A stretch of 64,000 nucleotides of DNA from Apiosordaria backusii (lineage: Eukaryota > Ascomycota > Sordariomycetes > Sordariales > Lasiosphaeriaceae), in NCBI GenBank assembly GCA_030549205.1, contig JAUKTV010000016.1:496001-560000 (forward strand), given 5' to 3'. This document shows, piece by piece, positions 1 through 10,503 of the stretch; within the stretch, counting starts at the first letter, position 1; each line of letters opens with the position of its first letter. The notes beneath the pieces are model-generated. The model searched no databases. It was not told the origin of the DNA and worked only from the letters and a program-made list of their open reading frames with translations. The position numbers and the translations under genes were made by a program.

Positions 1-681
1 GACTTTCTTTGCTGGGCGCGACAGAGCCATTTAACTTAAAGTGGGTCTTGTTTGCCCCACTACTTTTCATCGTCAAAGACGGAATCAGCTACCAGCCCGA
101 CGAAAGCAACTGTGAATACTTCACAAGTCTCTTCAGACGGCGAGAATGAGACTATATAAATCACTTGCGTCTCTTATAGGCCAGATTTATTTAGATTTTA
201 CGTCCACTCCAGGTAATTTGGCCTTGCCACTTATCTCGAAGCCGCATTTGCAGGCGATTGATATGTGGGTCTGTGCACTTTGTCACTTACAGGCCCTCAC
301 CTTCCAATTTGAGAGGTTCTTCAAATCAAGTTTTCTCTAAATAACCCCCTACTTTTCACCCTGTAACAACATGGACTCTCTCAATGGCTTCATGGAAGCC
401 CGAATTTGATTATTAAGTTGACGGGAATTGCCCATCGGTACGTAGCTATCGCGTATTTACCTACCTGAGCTACATTGAGTAGGTCGCATCGACATTAGCG
501 CTGACAGACAGAGGGCTCCCTCTTAGGCTCCCTCACAACATCCTTTCTCCAGAGGGCTCCATCCGTGCTTTAAACTACATCGAACTGTCCTGGCAAGGGT
601 CGTGGAGCTTCTACCAAGTCCATACTCACTGTTCTGATTGTTTTTCTTGGCCTCTAAGTTATACAATCTTCACTTGCTAAC
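1..681. other. intergenic, left edge
   Basis: No convincing gene. A 64-codon open frame at 146-340 has no recognisable content. The segment presumably holds the promoter and 5' leader of HET gene 1. Around 459-485 there is a TACCTACCTGAG / GAGTAGGT pair of the TAGGTA-type motif that recurs in other intergenic regions of the window. Confidence 0.5.
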
Positions 682-3195
682 ATGGCAGCCTCCAAACATG
701 GCGAAAAATGGGGAAATGTCTACTCATATACCTCCCTCTCCAAATCGACCTGTATACGCCTCCTCAGCATCAAGCCAGGAACTCTCACAACCGATAGAAA
801 CCAGCCCATTCAGCTTTGCATGAGAGAAGTCGATTTGGATGACAACCCCGTCTACGAAGCACTCTCGTATACCTGGGGCGAGCCTTTGACCGTCTTTCCC
901 ACCCTCCAGGCCAAACTTGATGCCCTGTCCCCTTCGAGTAATGACCCCCTCCCAGTCATCTGTGAAGGCAGGATTCTTCATGTCACCTACAATCTCTACA
1001 TGTATCTGCTTACGTGGAGGCACATACAGTCTCTGATGGCCGACAAAGAGGTCATGGAAAAAATGGGTTCCGAAGTAGCTGCCAGCAGCCTGAAACTCCC
1101 CACGGAAATGTGGACTGATGCAGTGTGTATCAACCAAGCCGACATCGATGAGAAGAGTGCGCAGGTGGCCATGATGGGGAGGATCTACTCATCTTGTCAG
1201 AAGGTTACTATCTGGCTGGGGCCACAGGATGAGTTTTCTAGGATTGCGCTTAGGATCCTTCAAAGGTTGTCCAAGATCTCGCAGCTACAGGCACGAGCAT
1301 TTGGGAAGATGAACGACAAGGCTGTTTGTCAGCTGCTGGGATTGCCGGATACGACTTCAAGTGTTTGGTGGTCTGTTTTTGCGCTTCTACACAGGGCGTG
1401 GTTCAGACGGGTGTGGGTTGTTCAGGAGGTGGCGCTGGCACCGGATGCTCAAGTCCAGTGCGGGCTGATGAGCACTAGTTGGGAGCTGATTGCCAATGCG
1501 TGCATGGTGTTGTTGGAGAGCGGACTAGGAGCAACCATCGATTCGCTCGCGTGGTTCGAGATTGATGGGCCGAAGGTAGATGAACCGCTGTTTGATGACG
1601 AGCTGAATCCGATTATGAGGTATAGCAAGAGGGACGATAACACGAGAAATCTGTTCACCACCCTCGACAGGAACAGCGTACAGGGATGCTACTGGAGTGC
1701 GTATCTGCTGCATCTCACTAGAAGTGGCGGGGCGGAGGATGTGGACGTGGAAGATTTGTTGTTCGCGCCTGGGTCGGACCTCAAAAAGAAGATAGAACAT
1801 ATCCCGCTGATGCATGTGTTGGAGAACTTCAGGCCCTTCGATGCTACCAACAGCAGAGACAAGATTTATGCGTTTTTGGATATTGCCCAACGCAGGGTTT
1901 ACCAACCGTATGGAGACGATGTGAAATATATCAAGGAAATAAAGCCGAACTATAGGATGCCCTGCGAGGAGCTGTATCTGGATGCTGCATGGTCTATCGT
2001 GCTGGGAGGAGCAGGTAGCCTGGAAATACTCTGTCGCCAACATATTTGGAAAGACAGCGCCAAAGACGACGAGGAACATTTGAGGTTGCCTTCGTGGGTC
2101 CCGGATTGGAGTCGCCAAGTGACAATGAGAGGAATGGTGGGCATGTATAACCCTCGTTGGAAGGCGTGCCGAGAGCTGAAATGGTCTGTTCCTGATGATG
2201 GGGAAAGGACATACCAGCAGTTTCTTCCTGTACAAGGGGTACTCATTGATACCGTTCTGGATGTGGTCGATGTCCTTCCTTCGGATGAACAAGTGACCAT
2301 CTGGGCCAAGTCGGGCGACATCGCTGCACGTCTACCCAAGGAGTATCCTTGGGTTTCTGCGGTTGGTTTAGAAAGGGGTGAGGGGGGCCAGACACCAGGG
2401 GAGGTTCTTTGGCGAACACTGGTGGCTGACACCATCGAAAACCAGACACCCGCTTCGGGGAAGCGGTATCATCGGTTCTTCTGGAGGAAATGGATGGGCC
2501 AGCTCAAGGAGGCACTTCGGTTGCACCATACGGACTTCTCAGACTTGCAACGGGAAAAAGACTGGACAAGGTTTTTTATGAATATGGACAACTTTTTCCC
2601 AGTGTATTCCGACGAGGAGCCGCTTGCCTGGGAGGTTGAAAGCGAAGCGGAAGAAGAAGAGGATATGTTCCCAGTCATAAATGAGATAAATGCTCATCAA
2701 GAGTTTGCCCCTATCGATACTGTCGACGTCAAGGAGTCTGTATTTGACAAGATGACTAGAGATCTCAGGAAGTCTTTGTACAATGAGGACAATAGGCAAG
2801 AAAATGATGAAGCTAGGCAAGATATAGCTGAAACTGCAATCCTAGAAACAGCATCTGCTTCGACACTTGCTGATGGAAAACAACCCCCCGGTCCGAATAC
2901 GGCAAAGAAGGGGAGGAAAACCTACCAAGACCAGAAACTTGCCATGTTCCGAGAGCGACATGGTCGTGCATCTTATGGCCGGGCTATTTTCCGCACAGAG
3001 TCACAATATCTCGGTAATGGGCCAACAGCTGCCATACAAGGGGATCAAGTTTGGATTGTCGCTGGAGCGGACGCACCACTCATCTTGAGGCCTGACGGAG
3101 ATCGGTTCAAGATTGTAGGGGATGCCTATGTCCATGGGATCATGTTTGGCGAAGGGTTGAAGAAGGGAGAACTGAGAGAGATCGAGCTCGCATGA
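682..3195 (+). CDS. HET domain protein 1 (heterokaryon incompatibility)
   Basis: Single-exon gene of 837 residues. The N-terminal part carries the three classic HET blocks: YEALSYTWG near residue 58, the WTDAVCINQ block followed by QVAMMGRIY near 144-165, and FRRVWVVQE near 241. HET proteins act in fungal non-self recognition and can trigger cell death when incompatible strains fuse; that role is known for the family and is only inferred here. The middle contains an acidic stretch (near 655-665) and the C-terminus has the small GDQVWIVAGADAP-type module often found at the end of large HET proteins. No WD40, NACHT or ankyrin domain is visible, so this is a stand-alone HET protein. The ATG at 682 has a good context (AACATGG). 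Antisense open frames across it are codon shadows. Confidence 0.9.
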   Translation: MAASKHGEKWGNVYSYTSLSKSTCIRLLSIKPGTLTTDRNQPIQLCMREVDLDDNPVYEALSYTWGEPLTVFPTLQAKLDALSPSSNDPLPVICEGRILHVTYNLYMYLLTWRHIQSLMADKEVMEKMGSEVAASSLKLPTEMWTDAVCINQADIDEKSAQVAMMGRIYSSCQKVTIWLGPQDEFSRIALRILQRLSKISQLQARAFGKMNDKAVCQLLGLPDTTSSVWWSVFALLHRAWFRRVWVVQEVALAPDAQVQCGLMSTSWELIANACMVLLESGLGATIDSLAWFEIDGPKVDEPLFDDELNPIMRYSKRDDNTRNLFTTLDRNSVQGCYWSAYLLHLTRSGGAEDVDVEDLLFAPGSDLKKKIEHIPLMHVLENFRPFDATNSRDKIYAFLDIAQRRVYQPYGDDVKYIKEIKPNYRMPCEELYLDAAWSIVLGGAGSLEILCRQHIWKDSAKDDEEHLRLPSWVPDWSRQVTMRGMVGMYNPRWKACRELKWSVPDDGERTYQQFLPVQGVLIDTVLDVVDVLPSDEQVTIWAKSGDIAARLPKEYPWVSAVGLERGEGGQTPGEVLWRTLVADTIENQTPASGKRYHRFFWRKWMGQLKEALRLHHTDFSDLQREKDWTRFFMNMDNFFPVYSDEEPLAWEVESEAEEEEDMFPVINEINAHQEFAPIDTVDVKESVFDKMTRDLRKSLYNEDNRQENDEARQDIAETAILETASASTLADGKQPPGPNTAKKGRKTYQDQKLAMFRERHGRASYGRAIFRTESQYLGNGPTAAIQGDQVWIVAGADAPLILRPDGDRFKIVGDAYVHGIMFGEGLKKGELREIELA

Positions 3196-4026
3196 TCAGC
3201 AACGGGTCCAACCGTCGCATTTGTCGAGATTAGATACTTGACATCGGCGTCATTTTTGGTAGGTAGTCCAATTAAAACTCAGAAGTATCCATCTTAAAGC
3301 CTCCACAACCCTTCAAGTGCATGTGGCAACCCGTCCTCTGCCCAACACATAGTCCCCTGCATACCATAACAGGGATTGTTGTCTGTATATAGGTAAGCAG
3401 TAAGGGCGTTGAGTATGAGCAAAGATGTGTGACGACTCTGGAGAATGCTGTAAAATCCTTATGGTCTCGGCAGACATTGAGGTTGTGGGCTGGGCAATCT
3501 GAACATTCTTCCTTTTCGTCGACCACCATGGCTTTCACCGGCCACCAGAAGCGTGATCGTCAATAGGCAACATCAGCATGCGATTCAAGCTTGGCGATGG
3601 GAAAGGCGATTGCGCGCAGACGGAAAAGAAAATGCACCAAAACAGCTCCAGTGCCCCGCACGTGAACAGGCGTTGGAGCTCAGCGCGAGAGCCCCACCAA
3701 GATGCGTCAGATTGTACCTTTCCTGTTTTGGAGAGAATCAAAACAATGGCTAACCGGATCGAGACGACCCGCTCGTCAAACCCACAACTTTCGCAAAGCA
3801 ACCACTCAACCCTCAACCCTTTCCCTGATGGCTCCTGGTCATCCCTTCTGAATCTTGCAACCGCCCTCTCCCCAGCGTTTGTCTTGTTGTCCTTGTCTTT
3901 TTTCTTGCTTCTCTTTCTGCGAGTGCCCAGCCTGGCCTTTGTTGACATTCGACACGCGCCGAACAAACCGACGACCACAGCAACATCACTTCCCACCACC
4001 GATCACGGCAAGCCCAATCGACACCA
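3196..4026. other. intergenic, INCENP 5' region
   Basis: About 830 bp between the HET gene stop and the INCENP start. No gene is supported on either strand; the minus-strand open frames (3272-3538, 3535-3999) have no recognisable content. A plus-strand open frame begins at 3578 and runs to 4165, overlapping the INCENP start in a different frame, so it would be a long upstream ORF if transcription starts before 3578. Confidence 0.4.
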
Positions 4027-7000
4027 ATGGCGCTACGAGGAGGCCCTCGACTCCAGGTCGGGTCGGCCGCCTGGGTTGAGGAAGAAAGAAACTCTGCTCT
4101 TGACATTGCCGAGTCAGAAATCGAAGAATTCTCATTTTCAGCGCGCAATGAGTTGGACTGGTTGAACGAGCACATGGCCGAGATTTTCTCGGAAAATCAA
4201 ATGTATGGCCTGCAATGATGCTTTGGCGCGACAGGAATCACGCCGCTGACCATTCTCGACAGGAATGTTGCTGAACTTTTCAAAACACCCGGAAAGTTGC
4301 GTGGAAAAACGCCCATGACAACACGGAAAATCAGACCTTTGGAGTCTCGAGTGGTAGGCAGATGCCCTTGGAGGTTGGTGTAACGCGTCGGATGCTAACG
4401 AGTGTCATGCAGCCACTATCAGATGTCTTCTCATCAACACCAAAAGATGCCCCGAATCCATTTACTATTGCTCATCAACACAGTCCAGCGCGGTTGCCAC
4501 AATTCCAAGTAGCAGCAGACAAGCCCGAGCCGCCCGTTTCCAGGACTGCCAGCCCAGCGAAAATCCTAGCGCCTCCACTCGCCGTGGCCGTTGCAGCGCC
4601 GCCGTCTCTTCCGTTCACGGACTCTGGTTACCATGGCAGCCAAACTTACGACACGGTCAATTTGGACTACTGTGACAATGATGATGATGTCGATATGGTC
4701 GACAGCCCACACTCGGATGTCGACGCAGGAGATTTTGAGCCCATAGCTCCTAGCGAGCTTGCAGAACAACCAAGTCCCACCCTGACATTCGCGGAGGAGG
4801 GGTTGGATTCTGCCGACGAGAATGAGGTGCGGCAGGCCACGGCCTATGCTCCGGCCAATAGTGGCCTTTCTTCAGAGATGGAACATCACAGCAGTCCTCT
4901 TCTTGCTCGAACAAAACTTCCAATGATGTCCCCGAGGTCACCATCCCCGAAGAAAACTGCATCTCTTGCCAGATCGTCCCCTATCAGGACATCACAGAAA
5001 TCATCTCCGCAAAAACAAGCCTCGCCTCAGAAGTCGTCATCTCCTCGAAAATCGTCACCTCAAAAACTGTCACCTGCAAAGCAAGCCACTTCCAGTCTTC
5101 AGAGGGGATTCCCAAAGCCTACGGAAAATTTGTCCAGTGAAAGACACGAAGATTTCGAAGAGGATGGCGAGGATGCCAAGTCACCATCGGAGGCTTCCAG
5201 TCCCATCAGACCCACCAGACCTTTAATTCGCAAGAGCAGCTTGAACTTTCCTTCGCTGCCCGCCCGCGAGCCATTGGCTTCTAAGAAGAGTCTCGGTGGT
5301 ACCCGGATATCCAGGACAAGCCATTTGGATTTCAGTCGCCCGAGCTTTTACAACCGCCACACTGGCGGAAAGAGTCTGGGCAACACCAGACAGTATTCTG
5401 ATGACGAGGACAATGATGATATGGACGTTGATGAAGAGCTTACGGCTCAACTGGAAAACACTACCAGAGTCGCGGAGCACAACAAGACCTACACTCAGCT
5501 GTTGCAAGATCAGATCAGCATGCTTGGCAAGTCGCAGGCCACCGGTCCAAGACCTTCAAAATCACTCGCGAACCTCTTCGTACTACCAGTCACTCAGGCA
5601 CAGGCCAACCCAGGATCCACCATGGAAGCCAAGCTGCCATCTTCGCCGAAACAGTCGCCTCAGAAGCCGAAGGAGTCGATACCTACCCCGGGAGCTTTTC
5701 CAGAGGACGACGATGAAGACTGGATCGCAGCCCCCAACAATGCTGTCACCGCGGCTCCTGTAGCCGCAGCATTCAGCCCCCGCCCTGAGCTTGGCAAGAG
5801 CTTCTCCGCAGATATCATGGAAAGTGCGGCAGGCAAGTCGTCAGTGGGTGGTGCTGAGGTTGCTATTCCTCCCAGCAGCCCGGCCTCCACTTGGAAAGCC
5901 CAAACTAGCCCGCAGCGGAAGAACGGCACTCCCGGGCACTCAAAGTCTGCGTCTGTGCCAGCTTTTCCGACACTTGCACAACTTGAGGGCGGTGACGGTG
6001 GTGCTCTCAAGAAGATGGTGACGGCAACCCACCCAACTCTGCCCTCCGTCGAAGAGGATGGTCGCATGCCATCGCCCGGCAAATCACCCACTCGCAGTGC
6101 TTTCCGAGACAACCCGCTGAAGCAGGTTAAGAATAAACTGTCCTCCCTGTTGAGCAGCGCCAAGGGCTTGAGTGTGAGGAGCGCGGCTATTAGCGCTGAA
6201 GGCAAAGCTATGATCTCGCCTTCAACGGTACAGCTAGGCTATCACCCAGGGCCATCCGTCGAGTCTTTCAGATCAGTAGACAATGTCATATATCCTGATC
6301 TTACGCAGCAGCTCTCGGCCACTTCTCGACCAGTGAGCCCGGTCCGGTCTAACAGCACTCGGAGAACAAGGGCATCTACCGAAAGAGAAAAGATCGAGGC
6401 CAAGGAGCGAGAGAAGGATTTCAAGGCCAAGGAGAAGGAGATCAAAGAAACAAAGCGAGCAGAAAAGGAGCTAGAGAAGCTAGATAAGGCGCGTAAGCAG
6501 GAGCAAGAAAAAGCACGGGTTTTCAGCAAAGAGCAGGAGAGAATTGCTGCCATGGAAAAACAACTGGCTCTCCAAAGGGAACGAGAGCAAGAACAAGCAC
6601 GTGCTGAACAAGCCCGCGCCGCTCAATCTCAACACCGTCCCCAATCCCAGGACTTGCAAACCCCAGCGCCGGTACGAAAGGTCCTTCCAAAGGCGCTCCC
6701 TCAGTCTACTCGAACCAGCCCGCGAAGGACCAAGGGCCAGGCAGATGGCCAAGGCTTCTCTGACGAGATTGACGTTGACATGGCCGAGGCTACCTCGACA
6801 GTCACTATGGCTATGCCTCCTTCTTCTATCCAACGACCCACTACTGCGTCCTCGGTCAGAACGCAGGGCATCAAGCGGCCCGTCAAGCCTACCAAGGAGG
6901 CGCTTTCCAAGTCCACCCGACAAGCACCGAAAGTCATGCGTGTATACCCTCCCAGTTCTCAACAGTCTCAGTTTCATCCGTCGAACAGCGTCTTGGCCTC

Positions 7001-8324
7001 CAATCTGCAAGAGACATTGAGCCAACAACAGCAACATCCGCCGCAAAAGCATGTGAAGAACAAGGCTAGCCAGAGTTCACTGAACGAGAAGAAGTCCTTG
7101 TCCAATCTCAAGGCGTCAGCCTCTTCAGCAGCTCTGAAACGAAAAGAACAAGAGGAACGTGAGGCACAGCGGAAGCGCGATGCCAAGGCAGAGCTTGAAC
7201 GCAAGCGTGCCGCTGCCCAGGAGGAGGAGAATCACAGGAAACGTATCGAGAAAGCCAAATTGACCAAGGCACCCCCTCCGGCTGTTAGGTCACAGCCGAA
7301 TGGACCTCCGGACTACAGCATGGCAGATAAGGCTCCCGCGCGTCCTCCTTCACGTTTGGGCTCTACCATGCATCAGGAAAGTCGACTGGTCAACCAGACT
7401 TTGGTTAGTGGCAAGGCATCCATGAAGCGGCCGCTCCAGCCAGAGAATGAGGGGCTCTCCAAATCTCAGCCACAGAGGACATTGCCGTTGTATCAATCCC
7501 AAGAGCCTAAGCGTATTCGGGTGAGCGAGGACTTTGACCAAGACATTGAGATGGCCGATAGCCAGCAGCGGATGATGAAGCCACCGCCTGTCAGGCCGTC
7601 GGCTGGGTTGAAGGTGAGTCGACCGGCAGGTCCCGTGGCGGTTGTAATCTGGGACGATGCTAAACGGATCACTCAGGAGCCCCCCGCCAAGCCCACGTAC
7701 TCAGCCGGCTACGCCAACGTTCCTCAGGTCAGCGCGAGCAGAGACCTTTTCAAGGCTACCGTCGTAGGACAGCATCAAAGCACCAAGAACGGTCCCCTTG
7801 ACATGTCCAAATTCTCCAAAGGTGCCATTCCCTTTGCACCGAACCGTCCTACCGGACCAGCAGGAAATCCCCACAAGACGCCTGCTCGGCCTGGTGCAGG
7901 TGGTAATCCAAAGTCGATCAACAAGGCTGCCACGCGGTCATCGCCCCGTTTCCAGAACGGCGAGGCTATTGAGCTCCCCGAGATTCAAACGGACGATGAT
8001 GACGACGATGAAGACGAACACATCAATGTGGCGGATTGGGCAGATTCACCAGCGCTCAAACAGGCGTTGCTGGCTCAGGAACGCATGGACCCAATGCAAG
8101 TGTTTGGACCACCAGCACCGCTCAATATGGAGGAGGTGTTCAGCAAGAGCAAAGACAGATGGCACAAGTTTAGGGCGAGAACCAGCTCAGCCAACTGGAG
8201 TGGAACAGACAGGTTGACAGAGGATGAAGTTAGAAAGGATAACTTGGCAAGAGACAAAATGAGACGGGATGGTGGGTGGAGTTATGAGTTGTCTAGAGAG
8301 TTGTCTAAAGACACGTCTGGGTAA
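4027..8324 (+). CDS. SLI15: Inner centromere protein INCENP / Sli15 homologue
   Basis: Scaffold of the chromosomal passenger complex, which binds and activates Aurora kinase at centromeres and spindle. Proposed exons are 4027-4202, 4263-4353 and 4413-8324 (1392 aa); introns of 60 and 59 bp have branch sites GCTGAC and GCTAACG and keep frame. The N-terminus has the conserved NELDWLNEHMAEIF block (about residues 42-55) continuing after intron 1 as FKTPGKLRGKTP, typical of the centromere-targeting end. Residues about 284-312 are a run of SPxK/SPRK motifs that fit Cdk sites. Residues about 745-830 form a highly charged E/K/R helix resembling the INCENP single alpha helix. The C-terminus holds the IN-box (INVADWADSPAL to MDPMQVFG, about 1293-1322). 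It is longer than yeast Sli15 (about 700 aa), mostly through disordered sequence. Confidence 0.93.
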
Positions 8325-10503
8325 ATTGCTGCAAGGGAAAGAGCATTGTAGGGAGTTTTGACTGTTTTTATCTTTTTTGACACGGTGTGTATCATACATT
8401 TTGGGTCGCTATATGTATTCTGGAGTATCTTGGCAGCAAAAGGGGCTTTCATATTCATTCTGGTTATGGACATGTGGACAATGGATGGGAAGGGCTCACT
8501 ACATATGAACTTTGAATCGGAGTTAATACAAGTTTGTTAAAATACGATCATGGAGTTTCTTTCCATTTGTTTCTAAAAAAAAAGTTATGGGAAAGGTCAT
8601 ACCAACAACTTTCACAAACTCAACCCGAAAGCAACAGGCAGAGGTGTTGCTGAACAAACCTTACCTATGCAGCAGCGGCAGCGGCAATAATCACATGCAG
8701 GCTGACGTTATGAAGGGTGTCGGCTTCTGGCAGATGACAACTCATCCCCCCACGATACAGCATAGCCTCAACTTGACTAGACCTGGACAGCATATCATTT
8801 AGATGCCCCGTGACCAGAAGCTTCAGCCGTGTTGTGTAGGACAAGTAGAAAAGCAGCCTCGAAAATCACAATATGTTTTTAAGATCTGCAGTTTGAAATT
8901 TGTGGTGGGGGCAACTTCGCCCCGTGCAGACATGACATGCACAATAACTGCATGACATTGAGGCAGGCTTGGCTAGGCTGGGCAGACTCAAACGAATATG
9001 ATCATAATAGTGTGATTTTAGATAGTGTACAGTAGCTGAAAGAAAAACTGCTGGTTCACCAACTCGGAGTCAAAATACCGCAACTAAAGAAAGACATCAG
9101 AATCCGAACTGCTGCAAGCCACAGTATGGCAGGAAGGATCCGGACGAACTTCTCACTTGCAGGAGTGTGCGGAGAGGGGTACGGTGACAGTTATGATGGT
9201 AAATAAGTGCTTAAGGATCTCACCGCTTCTTTTGTCTTCATCCTCCGTGTAGGTATTCATGACGGAGTTCTTTTTGGCTCATGGAGAGGCCAGAAAGAGG
9301 ATGTATAAACTCATTGACTAAGACGATGACCCATAAGGCACCTGTCCTGCTGCCTCAGATTCCACACCAACTGGAAGAGGATTAGCTAGTGGAAACCGCA
9401 AAAACAGGGGACCAACAAGTACGTCATATTCGCTTGTGGCGCTGGTGCAAGTGAACGCCGCTAAATGAGGTGGCCCCTCCAAGAGCGCCTTGCTCCAACT
9501 TCCAGGTTGCCCTTGACAGCTGAAGCGGACCCCACCCAATTGTTTCGATCGACCTCTTTTCTGCTGACCTGCTTCGGGCACATCCAACAGCTCAAGAGTC
9601 GAAGCGTGAGAGTTTGTTACTTGATGTCTCTGCCGTTGTTTTGAAAAGCAGTCAGTCACTCTTTGGCTGTCCATTCCAGAATTCGCGGTTTCTTGCCCGG
9701 CAGTTCCTGTCTGGACCTCTCTTGTTGGTGAGGTAAGCTGAGCGACACGAGGATTTGGATTCGCTGCCTACGCGGCGTGCTTGGTGCTCCCAAACGCATG
9801 CGCCTGTCCGAACTGCGGCTAATCATGAACCAACATTCACAGTTCTCCAACGCGCCGAATATTCTCTGCTTAAACCACTCGGTCGGCACGACACCCTGCC
9901 AGCTCCTTCTCTCTTGACCCAGGCCTGTTCCACCCAGTCAGCCCACTTTCGACTCTTATTTTGTGACCAATATTACCCCACCAAATTGTTCACGGTTTTG
10001 CGACTCGATCCCTTCCCGGTCCCGAGAGCTCTTGACGTGCCGTCACCGTTCCGCCACCGTTCCGCGATTTCACAACAAACAAGCGCTCCAAGCTACCGCG
10101 CAATAGGTGTTGCGTGCAACGAACCATTCGTAAACATAGCACCATTCCGGCAGCGACACGATATACATCTCGTCCTTGCCCAAGACCATTGCGTCGGGCC
10201 TCGATTGCTATCGCCTATTCCGACCTGACGGCGCCGTTTGCTGTCGCTAGCGACTGAACGGCCTCGGCGAGCCAAGCTTCTCCCCTTGCATAGCCCCTAC
10301 TGTTTGACCGCGGCCAAGGCACCAAACAGGTCACCATCTTTCACTTCCACTCTTTGCTTCGAATTCTCGATTACTCAACCTAGAGTAAAGAAAAAGATTC
10401 GCCATCTCCGGATACCAGCGCTCTGGGGAGTTGTTTCAACAGTTGGTCTTTGTTTTGAAGAGAGAAATAGGCAGGGCTTGCCCTAGCCTGGTATCGGGTC
10501 ACG
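8325..10503. other. long intergenic region
   Basis: 2.2 kb with no supported gene. Open frames on both strands (up to 157 codons at 9755-10228) lack recognisable domains. The right part is pyrimidine-rich and likely includes the 5' leader of the J-domain gene. No tRNA, repeat array or transposon was seen by eye. Confidence 0.45.

Noticed and set aside
9755..10228. 157-codon plus-strand ORF before the J-domain gene
   Set aside because: No domain or codon bias; probably part of the long upstream region or leader.
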